IMG/VR virus record: IMGVR_UViG_3300021378_000015
Span: 1-64,000 of that record
DNA: 64,000 nucleotides
Reading direction: 5' to 3' (one strand)
Source: a virus
In this document: positions 17,201 through 23,517 of the stretch, piece after piece
Numbering within the stretch: the first letter of the stretch is position 1
How the letters are laid out: the number at the start of each line of letters is the position of its first letter
Made by a program: the position numbers and the translations under genes
The notes under the pieces: generated by a model
What the model was told of the DNA's origin: nothing
What the model saw: only the letters and a program-made list of their open reading frames with translations
Database searches by the model: none

Positions 17201-17783
17201 CAAGGGACAGAAAGGTGAGGCTGGTACTTCAGTCAAAGGCCAGAAGGGTCAGACAGGATCAGCGGGTAATGATGGATCAGACGGTACTAAAGGACAGAAG
17301 GGTCAGACAGGTTCTTCTGGAACACCGGGTACTGGATTTACTCCTATGATTGGCGGAATTGACTCCAGTCAAACATTTACTACGGCTCAAACGCGTTGTA
17401 ATATAAACAGAACTTTAGGTGGTGGTCAAGCGGGTACAAACGTAGATATTAGTTCTAATCAAATTACTATATCAGCAACGGGTACATATCTGTGTACTTA
17501 CTCTGTGACACTAAAGTCTAATTACAACAACCGTTCATGTGTAGGTTTCTACTTAAAGCAAGTGACAGGGGGTAGCACAAACCCAATAGGTTCAGCGGCA
17601 ATTCAATACTTCCGTCATAATACTTATGGAGACTTCAGTACCCTTAGCGCATGTTTTATTTTCCAATCAACATCTGGTGATGCATATGAGTTGACTACAT
17701 CCAATGCTCTTGATGGTATTTGGAATCACTCAACGCAATCCGCAAGTGTATATAGAGGTATAATGGTTCAAAGATTAACATAA
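11295..17783 (+). CDS. Giant collagen-like fibre with C1q/TNF-like C-terminal domain
   Basis: The protein has 2162 residues. Residues 1-36 form a short anchor. Residues about 37-2010 are collagen triplets interrupted by 12 near-identical non-collagen modules of about 48 residues (D-S/N-W-T-S-A-V-G-P-P ... QWVPTGNIQG). Residues about 2015-2162 form a beta-rich C-terminal domain like C1q/TNF trimer heads. Lys is the dominant Y-position residue (GDKGQKGEKG), so X-Lys-Gly sites number in the hundreds by estimate, while Pro is scarce. From the fifth block on, regular G-A-S-V-K-G type breaks appear. It should form a long trimeric adhesion fibre. The next large gene encodes a PLOD-like lysyl hydroxylase fused to glycosyltransferases, the natural modifying enzyme. 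Confidence 0.93.
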   Translation: MAEVEIIVIEAGGLVFDITLPPQTTAVITPGSVTQLVGAKGDKGQKGQKGEIGLKGSKGEIGVKGDTGSKGNTGDKGTTGDKGIQGDKGEVGAKGEEGAKGEIGVKGDTGAKGDTGDKGTSGDKGQKGIDGSKGQEGAKGNIGDKGTTGDKGITGDKGEAGDKGQKGIDGTKGDTGDKGTAGDKGQKGIDGTKGDTGDKGTAGEKGEKGIDGTKGDTGDKGITGDKGEAGAKGEKGIDGTKGDTGDKGTAGEKGEKGIDGTKGDTGDKGQKGIDGTKGDTGDKGTAGDKGEKGQKGQDGVKGQEGDSWTSAVGPPSTPGVNIGDQYLDTATGDVYEWDGAQWVPTGNIQGPAGGKGQKGIDGTKGDTGDKGTAGDKGEAGSKGEKGIDGTKGATGDKGTTGDKGEKGQKGIDGLKGEEGDSWTSAVGPPSTPGVNIGDQYLDTATGDVYEWDGAQWVPTGNIQGPAGGKGQKGIDGTKGDTGDKGTAGDKGTAGDKGQKGIDGTKGDTGDKGTTGDKGEKGQKGIDGLKGQEGDSWTSAVGPPSTPGTNVGDQYLDTATGDVYEWDGAQWVPTGNIQGPQGGKGQKGQDGTKGTTGDKGISGDKGEKGIDGTKGQKGEDGTKGTTGDKGEKGQKGIDGVKGQEGDSWTSAVGPPSTPGVNIGDQYLDTATGDVYEWDGAQWVPTGNIQGPAGGKGQKGEDGDKGAAGDKGTAGDKGEKGIDGTKGQKGIDGTKGTTGDKGDKGQKGQDGVKGQEGDSWTSAVGPPSTPGTNIGDQYLDTNTGDVYEWDGAQWVPTGNIQGPAGGKGEKGQKGQDGASVKGQKGEAGDKGQKGIDGTKGDKGIDGTKGTTGDKGEKGQKGQDGVKGQEGDSWTSAVGPPSTPGTNVGDQYLDTNTGDVYEWDGAQWVPTGNIQGPQGGKGEKGQKGQDGASVKGQKGEEGDKGSKGEKGIDGTKGTTGDKGQTGEKGVAGDKGAAGDKGQKGEDGTKGQKGEEGDKGQKGQKGEIGLKGQEGDSWTSAVGPPSTPGTNVGDQYLDTNTGDVYEWDGAQWVPTGNIQGPQGGKGQKGQDGASVKGQKGEEGDKGQKGQDGASVKGQKGEAGASVKGQKGEAGASVKGQKGEEGDKGQKGIDGTKGTTGDKGEKGEKGQKGEIGVKGQEGDSWTSAVGPPSSPGTNVGDQYLDTNTGDVYEWDGAQWVPTGNIQGPQGGKGQKGQDGASVKGQKGEAGDKGAQGASVKGQKGEAGDKGAQGASVKGQKGEAGDKGTAGDKGQKGEAGTKGQKGEAGDKGQKGQKGEIGVKGQEGDSWTSAVGPPSTSGTNVGDQYLDTATGDVYEWDGAQWVPTGNIQGPQGGKGEKGQKGIDGASVKGQKGEAGDKGQTGASVKGQKGEAGDKGATGASVKGQKGEAGDKGATGTAVKGQKGEDGTKGQKGQDGASVKGQKGEAGDKGAQGASVKGQKGEAGDKGAQGASVKGQKGEAGTKGQKGLEGDSWTSAVGPPSGSGTNVGDQYLDTATGDVYEWDGAQWVPTGNIQGPQGGKGQKGQDGASVKGQKGEAGDKGQKGQDGASVKGQKGEAGASVKGQKGEAGASVKGQKGEAGTKGATGTATKGQKGEAGTKGATGTATKGQKGEAGTKGATGTATKGQKGEVGDKGAAGASVKGQKGEAGTKGQKGEEGDNWTSAVGPPSGAGTNVGDQYLDTTTGDVYEWDGAQWVPTGNIQGPQGGKGQKGAAGAATKGQKGEAGTKGAAGDKGATGTSVKGQKGADGASVKGQKGEAGTKGATGTATKGQKGEAGTKGATGTATKGQKGEAGTKGATGTATKGQKGEAGTKGATGTATKGQKGEAGASVKGQKGEAGTKGQKGEEGDNWTSAVGPPSGAGTNVGDQYLDTTTGDVYEWDGAQWVPTGNIQGPSGASVKGQKGAAGASVKGQKGEQGVSVKGQKGEQGVSVKGQKGEAGASVKGQKGEAGASVKGQKGEAGTSVKGQKGQTGSAGNDGSDGTKGQKGQTGSSGTPGTGFTPMIGGIDSSQTFTTAQTRCNINRTLGGGQAGTNVDISSNQITISATGTYLCTYSVTLKSNYNNRSCVGFYLKQVTGGSTNPIGSAAIQYFRHNTYGDFSTLSACFIFQSTSGDAYELTTSNALDGIWNHSTQSASVYRGIMVQRLT
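12205..17030 (+). repeat. Twelve in-frame modules interleaved with collagen repeats
   Basis: Twelve copies of a module of about 144 bases start near 12211, 12552, 12895, 13230, 13560, 13900, 14325, 14765, 15196, 15750, 16315 and 16885, separated by G-X-Y repeats of variable length. The protein sequence is almost constant (only STPG/SSPG/STSG/SGSG/SGAG, VNI/TNV/TNI and AT/NT/TT vary), yet the DNA differs at many third codon positions. Later copies change DSW to DNW. The spread of synonymous changes would limit recombination between copies. Confidence 0.9.
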
Positions 17784-17784
17784 T

Positions 17785-17982
17785 ATGGCGGTTCAAGAAA
17801 GTTTCTACATACAAAATGCAGACAATACAGCGAATTTAAAAACCGATGGATCATGGGAAAGGACTGATGATAACTTCGATGAGTTTCGTTCGTTCTCAAC
17901 AAAGGCAGAAGCGCTTGCATACATAGATAATATACCCGACGGGGCATATGTGATATACAGTAGAATTGTAAAGACCAGTTAG
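17785..17982 (+). CDS. Small protein between fibre and modifying enzyme, 65 aa
   Basis: A compact acidic protein that starts one base after the fibre stop. No family is recognised. Its position between the collagen fibre and its presumed modifying enzyme suggests a fibre chaperone or cap, but nothing in the sequence proves this. Confidence 0.65.
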   Translation: MAVQESFYIQNADNTANLKTDGSWERTDDNFDEFRSFSTKAEALAYIDNIPDGAYVIYSRIVKTS

Positions 17983-18029
17983 ATAATGTATCTTTAGTGA
18001 TGCAATAGTTAATTTAATTGTATCAACAA

Positions 18030-20282
18030 ATGGTCATTGTATTCCACGCAGGATATTATGCAAGTGCCTGGAACCCCTATTATAACTCAGAAGGAATAGG
18101 AGGAACCGAGCAATGTATAATGGGGTTATCAAGGTCACTGGCTATACAAGGGCATAGTGTTTTTGTAGTAGGCCAGGTCAAGCCTGTTTCTGATAAATAC
18201 CCCAACAGCGGATCCCTTAATTATGTAGATCTAAAAAACATAAGTGAGATCCCAGAGATAGATATACTTATCGGTGTATCATATATCCACTACTTAAAAT
18301 ACTATAATCTAAAGCCACAGACTAAGAAGATATTCTGGTTACACAATGAACATCCTCACTATTGGTACAAGGGCCAGCGTATGTCTGACGCAGATATAAA
18401 AGATGCTTATCTAAACACGGACACAATTGTTTGTCTTACCAATTGGCATAAAGAATACTTTATAAAGAATGAAGCCCCGGATCATTTATCAGTAGATAAA
18501 GTAGAGGTGATTGGCAATGGCCTTGATACATCGCTGTTTGAGCCTGTCATCACTAAGAAAAAAGATTCTTACATATACACATCTCATCCAGAACGAGGAC
18601 TTGATGCAGTAATCAGTGATATTGAAAAAGGATACCTTGATGGGACTCTCGATATATGTACACCTGCTTATGGTTTGGAGTACTACAATAAAAACTTTTC
18701 CGAGCGTGTATCTAAATTAGAAGGTGTTACTTTTCATGGTAGTCTCTCTAATAAAGAGTTGTATAAACTAATGTCTAAGTGTGAGAGTTGGTATTACCCT
18801 ACTACATACAATGAAACTTATTGTTTAACAGCGATTGAAATGTTGGGACACCATGTAAGACCTTTGGTCAATCCTATTGCTGGGCTTAAAGAAACTTTAA
18901 ATAAGTTTAGCAAACATATAACAGATTGGTCTAAGGTTGATGAATACGTTAACTCTCGTGACTGGAAGTTAGTAGCAAAAGAATGGGAAATTTTATTTAA
19001 TAAAAAGGAAAGCCTTATGATTCAAAAAGTCTATGTAATATCTATGGACACCTCTGACAAAAAGTTAAAAGAGTATACAGGTAGACTAAAGGAAGCGGGT
19101 ATTGATTGTGACGTAGTGATAGTGCCAGGTGTAGACGCAAGATCTTTTAAAGATTATAAATGGTCTCCACATGATTCATGGGCTATGAACAGTGATAATA
19201 AATGGTGGAACCAACCGGTAACAGTCGGTGAGATGGGCTGTGGTTTAGCACATTTAAATACCTGGAAGAAAATTGTAGAGGATCAAACAGAGATTGCTTT
19301 AATATGTGAGGAAGATTTCTTCTTTAAAGGCAAGATAGATTATTCAATTATTCCTGATCCAAGTACATGGGACATGCTTTACTTAGGGCGCAGAGCAATG
19401 GCTCCAGATAGAGATGATTACGGGGATATTGTAGTCCCTGGATACTCTTATAACTTGCATGCGTATATGGTTACCCAGGCAGGTGCATTATCTTTTACTC
19501 AGCATAACTTCCAGGAGTATATAACAGCGGCAGATGAATTTATTCCTGCTACTTATTGTGTCCATCCAAGAGGTGATTGGGACTGGGTAACAAGAGATAC
19601 TCGTGCACTTGCGCTAAAAGAAGATATTGCTTTTCAGTCATCTAATGACAACACAAGTAGAACCCAGTCTACTGTTCACGAAGAGATTTTTAAATCTGGC
19701 AAATGGCCTGAATGGGTTGATAAATGGATTCATCCTGCTGCTAAGACAAAGGCTTGGGACATGATATTTGAAGAGCCTATACAAGATGTTATATCATATC
19801 CTTTGTTTACAGAAGAGTTTTGCAAATTGCTTATAGATGAGGCAGAGCAGAAGGCTTTATGGCAAACTAAAAGACATGAATTTTATCCAACAGTGGATAC
19901 ATTAATATCTTCATTTGGGTACGACGAAATATACAAGCGTGTTCTAAAAGAGTTTGTTTTTCCGGCGGCGATAACCAGGTGGCACCTTCACGGTAAAGCA
20001 TGGATAAATATGGATAGTGAAAACTTCATGATTAAATACACTACAGATACACAGGGTCACTTAGATCTGCATCATGACAACGCTGTTATTAGTTCGGTGC
20101 TAACTTTAAACAAAGACTATACAGGGGGAGGTACATATTTCTATAATCAAAAACAAACACACGTAGGAGATGTGGGGCATATTGCTGTTCATCCTGGGCA
20201 AGTAACACATAGGCATGGTGGAAGACCAGTACACAGTGGTAAGAGATATATACTTGTCTCGTTTTGTAATAAACAAAACTAA
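18030..20282 (+). CDS. Three-domain collagen-modifying enzyme: GT4 + GT25 + PLOD-like lysyl hydroxylase
   Basis: A 750-residue protein. Residues 1-320 form a GT4-type glycosyltransferase with GGTEQ near the N-terminus and a YNETYCLTAIE motif near 260-270 (Glu-x7-Glu). Residues 330-560 form a GT25 domain, the collagen galactosyltransferase family: KVYVISMD start, VGEMGCGLAH at 399-408 and an acidic EEDFF near 427. Residues about 590-750 are a 2OG-Fe(II) dioxygenase closest in pattern to procollagen lysyl hydroxylase: H681-x-D683, GGG before the next strand, HPGQVTHRHGG with H729, and R739 ten residues later, the same spacing as in human PLOD3. It probably hydroxylates Lys in the neighbouring fibre and glycosylates it. 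The Met at 18030 is chosen because GT sequence begins there; an internal ATG at 19017 starts the GT25 part. Confidence 0.9.
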   Translation: MVIVFHAGYYASAWNPYYNSEGIGGTEQCIMGLSRSLAIQGHSVFVVGQVKPVSDKYPNSGSLNYVDLKNISEIPEIDILIGVSYIHYLKYYNLKPQTKKIFWLHNEHPHYWYKGQRMSDADIKDAYLNTDTIVCLTNWHKEYFIKNEAPDHLSVDKVEVIGNGLDTSLFEPVITKKKDSYIYTSHPERGLDAVISDIEKGYLDGTLDICTPAYGLEYYNKNFSERVSKLEGVTFHGSLSNKELYKLMSKCESWYYPTTYNETYCLTAIEMLGHHVRPLVNPIAGLKETLNKFSKHITDWSKVDEYVNSRDWKLVAKEWEILFNKKESLMIQKVYVISMDTSDKKLKEYTGRLKEAGIDCDVVIVPGVDARSFKDYKWSPHDSWAMNSDNKWWNQPVTVGEMGCGLAHLNTWKKIVEDQTEIALICEEDFFFKGKIDYSIIPDPSTWDMLYLGRRAMAPDRDDYGDIVVPGYSYNLHAYMVTQAGALSFTQHNFQEYITAADEFIPATYCVHPRGDWDWVTRDTRALALKEDIAFQSSNDNTSRTQSTVHEEIFKSGKWPEWVDKWIHPAAKTKAWDMIFEEPIQDVISYPLFTEEFCKLLIDEAEQKALWQTKRHEFYPTVDTLISSFGYDEIYKRVLKEFVFPAAITRWHLHGKAWINMDSENFMIKYTTDTQGHLDLHHDNAVISSVLTLNKDYTGGGTYFYNQKQTHVGDVGHIAVHPGQVTHRHGGRPVHSGKRYILVSFCNKQN

Positions 20283-20869
20283 TGGTATATCATAATCATA
20301 AATTAGTTTTCATAGCAGTACCAAAGTGTATGACAACTTCGATCCACAGAGAATTGAGGACTCAAGAAGAGATTGATAACAGACATGGTCATAAGCATTA
20401 CACATTCTTTGACCTAACAGAGGAATACAGCAATAAAATGCTTTCTGAATATACATCCTTTACTATTGTACGTAACCCCTATGATCGAATATGGTCCGCG
20501 TGGAAACATAATTTTTTAAGACAGCAGACTATAGAGGAGCCAAACATGATTGAAAGGTTTCAAGATTATATTAAAACAGATTTGCTACTACAATTTAAGA
20601 AAGATGATTATGACCGTATACATTTTGTACCACAGGTAGACTTCTTGTATCTAATGCGGAGGCACAAACTTGTAGATCATATTTTTAAATACGAGACATT
20701 TGCTAATGATTGGTTACTGTTCAGGGAGAATCATAACAAGAAACTACCAGAGAAATTTGTCCGCGTAAACTATACAGCGAAAACAGATCAAGATCCATAC
20801 GACAATGAATCAAGAGAGATTATAAAAAAAATATATGAAGACGATTTCAGACTCTTTAATTATTTATAA
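20282..20869 (+). CDS. Sulfotransferase (carbohydrate-type)
   Basis: This 195-residue protein has the two PAPS-binding motifs of the family: an N-terminal FIAVPKCMTTSIH (5'-phosphosulfate loop) and TIVRNPYDRIWSAW (3'-phosphate site). It should transfer sulfate from PAPS to a sugar hydroxyl. Its ATG shares a base with the stop of the GT4-GT25-hydroxylase gene, so the two are translationally coupled. The likely substrate is therefore the glycan placed on the collagen fibre (inference). A second sulfotransferase lies at 47961-48599. Confidence 0.85.
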   Translation: MVYHNHKLVFIAVPKCMTTSIHRELRTQEEIDNRHGHKHYTFFDLTEEYSNKMLSEYTSFTIVRNPYDRIWSAWKHNFLRQQTIEEPNMIERFQDYIKTDLLLQFKKDDYDRIHFVPQVDFLYLMRRHKLVDHIFKYETFANDWLLFRENHNKKLPEKFVRVNYTAKTDQDPYDNESREIIKKIYEDDFRLFNYL

Positions 20870-20871
20870 AA

Positions 20872-21015
20872 ATGAGACACTTCTTAGATCTAACTACAGA
20901 TCAATTAAAATTATTACATGAGATGATTTCTTCTCGTCGTCTTGAAAGTAATGAGGTTTTAGAACTTATTGAGAAAATTGAGATACACCTCGCTATACCC
21001 GGCATAAAACGATAA
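20872..21015 (+). CDS. Small helical protein, 47 aa
   Basis: It starts two bases after the sulfotransferase stop and encodes MRHFLDLTTDQLKLLHEM followed by an amphipathic helix, ending just before a promoter box. The length, tight spacing and codon pattern fit a real gene, but the function is unknown. Confidence 0.6.
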   Translation: MRHFLDLTTDQLKLLHEMISSRRLESNEVLELIEKIEIHLAIPGIKR

Positions 21016-21019
21016 TACT

Positions 21020-21027
21020 TATATTTG
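21020..21027 (+). promoter_or_regulatory. Leaderless promoter box TATATTTG
   Basis: An exact TAnnTTTG match that ends four bases before the ATG at 21032, so the transcript would begin at or next to the start codon. Confidence 0.65.
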
Positions 21028-21031
21028 CTTT

Positions 21032-21325
21032 ATGGCAGAAAGTAAGTACGGCAACATACTAAAACGATATAGACTCAAGGGTTTTAATCAACCTAAGCGG
21101 ACTCCAGATCATCCTAAAAAGTCACATATTGTAGCGGCTAAAGAAGGCGACAAGGTTAAGATTATTCGCTTTGGAGAGCAAGGAGCATCAACAGCGGGTA
21201 AGCCAAAGGCAGGTGAATCTGACAAGATGAAAAAGAAACGTGCTTCCTTTAAAGCCCGTCACGCCAAGAACATTAAGAAGGGTAAATTCTCTGCTGCGTA
21301 CTGGGCCAATAAAGTAAAGTGGTAA
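21032..21325 (+). CDS. Small basic protein of the DUF6321 type
   Basis: The 97-residue protein has motifs KGFNQPKRTPDHPKKSH, a central KIIRFGEQGAS and C-terminal KKGKFSAAYWANKVKW. Proteins with this pattern are widespread in marine phages; I recall the domain as DUF6321 but could not check. The function is unknown. A very basic, DNA-associated or virion-internal protein is plausible. It is the first of three overlapping basic genes. Confidence 0.8.
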   Translation: MAESKYGNILKRYRLKGFNQPKRTPDHPKKSHIVAAKEGDKVKIIRFGEQGASTAGKPKAGESDKMKKKRASFKARHAKNIKKGKFSAAYWANKVKW

Positions 21326-21507
21326 TGGCTAAGAAGTACAAATCAAAAGTAAATCAATCAGGAAACTATACTAAGCCAGGGATGCGTAAGCGTTTGTTTA
21401 AAAGAATTATGGCTGGTACTAAAGGTGGTAAAGCAGGGCAGTGGTCTGCTCGTAAAGCACAGATGTTAGCGAAAGCCTATAAAGCCGCAGGGGGCGGATA
21501 CAAATAA
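21325..21507 (+). CDS. Small basic protein, marine-phage conserved, 60 aa
   Basis: The protein (MAKKYKSKVNQSGNY ... GQWSARKAQMLAKAYKAAGGG) is Lys/Arg-rich and matches a short protein common in marine phages. The ATG at 21325 shares a base with the preceding stop, so I prefer it to the GTG at 21319. The function is unknown; a nucleic-acid-binding role is likely from its charge. Confidence 0.75.
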   Translation: MAKKYKSKVNQSGNYTKPGMRKRLFKRIMAGTKGGKAGQWSARKAQMLAKAYKAAGGGYK

Positions 21508-21752
21508 TGCCAGGTTTAAAAAAAGCACAAGAGTCCCTAAGAAAATGGACTAAACAAAAGTGGCGTACTAAATCAGGTAAGGCCTCATCTAAGACAGGAG
21601 AGCGTTACCTACCTACAGCGGCAATTGCTGCGCTTTCAGATGAAGAATATAATGCTACTTCAAGAGCGAAAAGGGAGGGTACAAAAGAAGGAAAGCAATA
21701 TGTTCCTCAACCCAAAGCCGTTAAAAAGAAGACTAAGGTTTACCGAGCATAG
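21507..21752 (+). CDS. DUF5872-like small basic protein, 81 aa
   Basis: The pattern KWTKQKWRTKSGKASS ... GERYLPTAAIAALSDEEY matches DUF5872-like proteins of marine phages. It is coupled to the preceding gene by a one-base TAATG overlap. The function is unknown. The set of three small basic proteins is a recurrent block in pelagic phages. Confidence 0.75.
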   Translation: MPGLKKAQESLRKWTKQKWRTKSGKASSKTGERYLPTAAIAALSDEEYNATSRAKREGTKEGKQYVPQPKAVKKKTKVYRA

Positions 21753-21891
21753 ACACACAACGATCTATAATCTTAGCGTATAACTCAGACTTTTCTTTTG
21801 TTCTCATCATGTTGCTTGCAGCGTAGTCAGCAATATTTGTCAACACACATTTACTTTCAACACTGATGTTTGTTTCGTAATTTGTTTTCAT
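21733..21891 (-). CDS. Small minus-strand protein, 52 aa
   Basis: An open frame on the opposite strand from the rest of the late block: a short hydrophilic protein with two Cys (ESKCVLTNIADYAASNMM). It overlaps the end of the plus-strand gene by 20 bases and fills an otherwise empty gap. There is no exact promoter box upstream. The composition looks protein-like, but the call rests on that alone. Confidence 0.45.
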   Translation of the reverse strand: MKTNYETNISVESKCVLTNIADYAASNMMRTKEKSELYAKIIDRCVSMLGKP

Positions 21892-21930
21892 GATATGAAT
21901 TTCAGTTCCTTAAACTTACATAACATTACT

Positions 21931-21938
21931 TAAATTTG
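21931..21938 (+). promoter_or_regulatory. Bacteroidota-type promoter box TAAATTTG
   Basis: An exact TAnnTTTG match, 19 bases before the ATG at 21958. Confidence 0.55.
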
Positions 21939-21957
21939 CAATACTAATCTTATTGAC

Positions 21958-22200
21958 ATGGATGATCGACTAATGAAAATGTACAAAAGTGGGGGACTAC
22001 TCAAGGCTCTACTTAAAGACCCAAGCCAAAGAGAGATGGCTCGCAAGATGCTTGACTCTAACAGCGACTCAGTTGTTGATGGTAACGCTGGAAGAGGTGG
22101 TACTAAGAAGTATAAAGCAGGTGGTAAAGCAGAGAAAGCAACAATGACAATGCTTGGTGCTAAAGCAGGATTTAATCCAGGAGCAAAGGATACTTACTAA
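21958..22200 (+). CDS. Small protein with glycine/lysine-rich tail, 80 aa
   Basis: A short helical N-terminus (RLMKMYKSGGLLKALL) and a Gly/Lys-rich second half. It has its own promoter and is followed by a strong terminator, so it forms a single-gene transcription unit between the basic-protein block and the capsid genes. The function is unknown; head-associated small proteins often look like this. Confidence 0.65.
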   Translation: MDDRLMKMYKSGGLLKALLKDPSQREMARKMLDSNSDSVVDGNAGRGGTKKYKAGGKAEKATMTMLGAKAGFNPGAKDTY

Positions 22201-22221
22201 ACACCGCTTACACTATATATA

Positions 22222-22256
22222 AAAAGGGGACTCTTAACAGGGTCCCCTTTTCTTTT
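22222..22256 (+). terminator. Rho-independent terminator
   Basis: A ten-base stem AAAAGGGGAC/GTCCCCTTTT (22222-22231 with 22242-22251) followed by a T-rich run. It ends the unit at 21958-22200. Confidence 0.8.
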
Positions 22257-22318
22257 GGCTACTCCTAACCACAGTAAGTGCCATTGCACTCACTTCCACA
22301 AACATACAGTTTATGTAT

Positions 22319-22326
22319 TAAATTTG
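22319..22326 (+). promoter_or_regulatory. Promoter box TAAATTTG before the scaffold gene
   Basis: An exact TAnnTTTG match, 22 bases before the ATG at 22349. It probably drives both the scaffold-like gene and the major capsid gene. Confidence 0.6.
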
Positions 22327-22348
22327 CTGTATAAATAAATTAAATAGA

Positions 22349-23497
22349 ATGGAAAAAGTAGAAAGCCAAATGGAGCAGGCTATCCAGGATGCAGGATTCA
22401 CTATTACTGATACCTTCCCCGGAGAGCCACAGACTACAGAAGAGGCACCTGTGCAAGATAATGTGCAAGCGCCTACACCAGAGGTAAGTGCAGAGCCTGC
22501 ACCTACAAATGAAAGTGAGCCGCAACAAGTAGTTGAATCGGCTCAACCAGAAGTACAACAAGAAGTACAACAAGATGTACAACAGGTTGTAGAACAAGAA
22601 ACGGCTCCTGTACAAGAGGAGCAAAGTTCTTTAAATAATGAGAGTGAAGGTTTTGAAAGTTTCTTTCAAGCGTTAACAGGCGAAATGCAGGCAACGCAAG
22701 AAGAACCAACAGAGCCTCAATCTATATCTGAGTCAAGTCTCGACCCACGGATTGCAGTCATTGCTGATTTTGTGGAGAAGACAGGTCGCTCACCTGAAGA
22801 CTGGTTCCGTTACCAGGCATTAGATCCGTCCGAAATGGATGATCGTACTGTTATGCGGGTCCATATGGCAAGTGAGTATCCATCTCTTGGTAATGATGAA
22901 ATTGATTTATTAATCTCATCTAAATACAAGACTGATGAAAATGTTTTCTCTGAAGAAGAAGTTAGACTTTCAAACCTTCAGTTGAAGATTGACGCAGAGA
23001 AGGCCAGACAGAATGTAGGATCATTACGTGAAGCGTATACCCTACCTGCTGAAGGGTCTTCAAATGTTGTTGAAACTGAAAGCCCATTTGATGTGGAATG
23101 GTCTCGGTCGAATGCACAATCATTAACAGAGTTAGGCGAAATTGCCTTTGAACTCCCCGGTGGTCGTGAATTCAATTATGGCGTGAGTACTGATTACCGC
23201 AATGAGTTGGCCAAGGATAACGGCAACATGACTGAGTTCTTTGATAAGTACGTGGATAACACGGGCAACTGGGACCATGATCTTTGGAATATGCACCGTA
23301 CGGTTACTGATAACCTACCGAATATCCTACAGAGCATTTACCAGCAAGGTATGAGTGACGGACAACGCAATGTCGTTGAGAAGGCAGCGAATATTGACGC
23401 CAGTAATCCTACTGCTAATCCAGAGCAAAGTCAAAGAGATTCTGTTGCCCAACAGGTACTTGATGCTTTGGGACGGCAACAAACATTTTTAAAATAA
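22349..23497 (+). CDS. Putative scaffolding protein, 382 aa
   Basis: The protein is acidic and Glu/Gln/Pro-rich, largely disordered over the first 130 residues (with VQQ/VQQE repeats near residues 70-90), then helical. It lies directly upstream of the major capsid gene, as scaffold genes usually do. Length and composition fit a capsid scaffold that is lost at maturation. No protease motif is visible. Confidence 0.65.
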   Translation: MEKVESQMEQAIQDAGFTITDTFPGEPQTTEEAPVQDNVQAPTPEVSAEPAPTNESEPQQVVESAQPEVQQEVQQDVQQVVEQETAPVQEEQSSLNNESEGFESFFQALTGEMQATQEEPTEPQSISESSLDPRIAVIADFVEKTGRSPEDWFRYQALDPSEMDDRTVMRVHMASEYPSLGNDEIDLLISSKYKTDENVFSEEEVRLSNLQLKIDAEKARQNVGSLREAYTLPAEGSSNVVETESPFDVEWSRSNAQSLTELGEIAFELPGGREFNYGVSTDYRNELAKDNGNMTEFFDKYVDNTGNWDHDLWNMHRTVTDNLPNILQSIYQQGMSDGQRNVVEKAANIDASNPTANPEQSQRDSVAQQVLDALGRQQTFLK

Positions 23498-23517
23498 CGC
23501 TATAAAAACAAAATAAC

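Noticed and set aside
11396-17236. Many long frames antisense or shifted to the collagen gene
   Set aside because: They arise from the repetitive codon pattern of the G-X-Y coding sequence (Pro/Ser-rich or Lys/Val-rich shadows) and vanish outside it.
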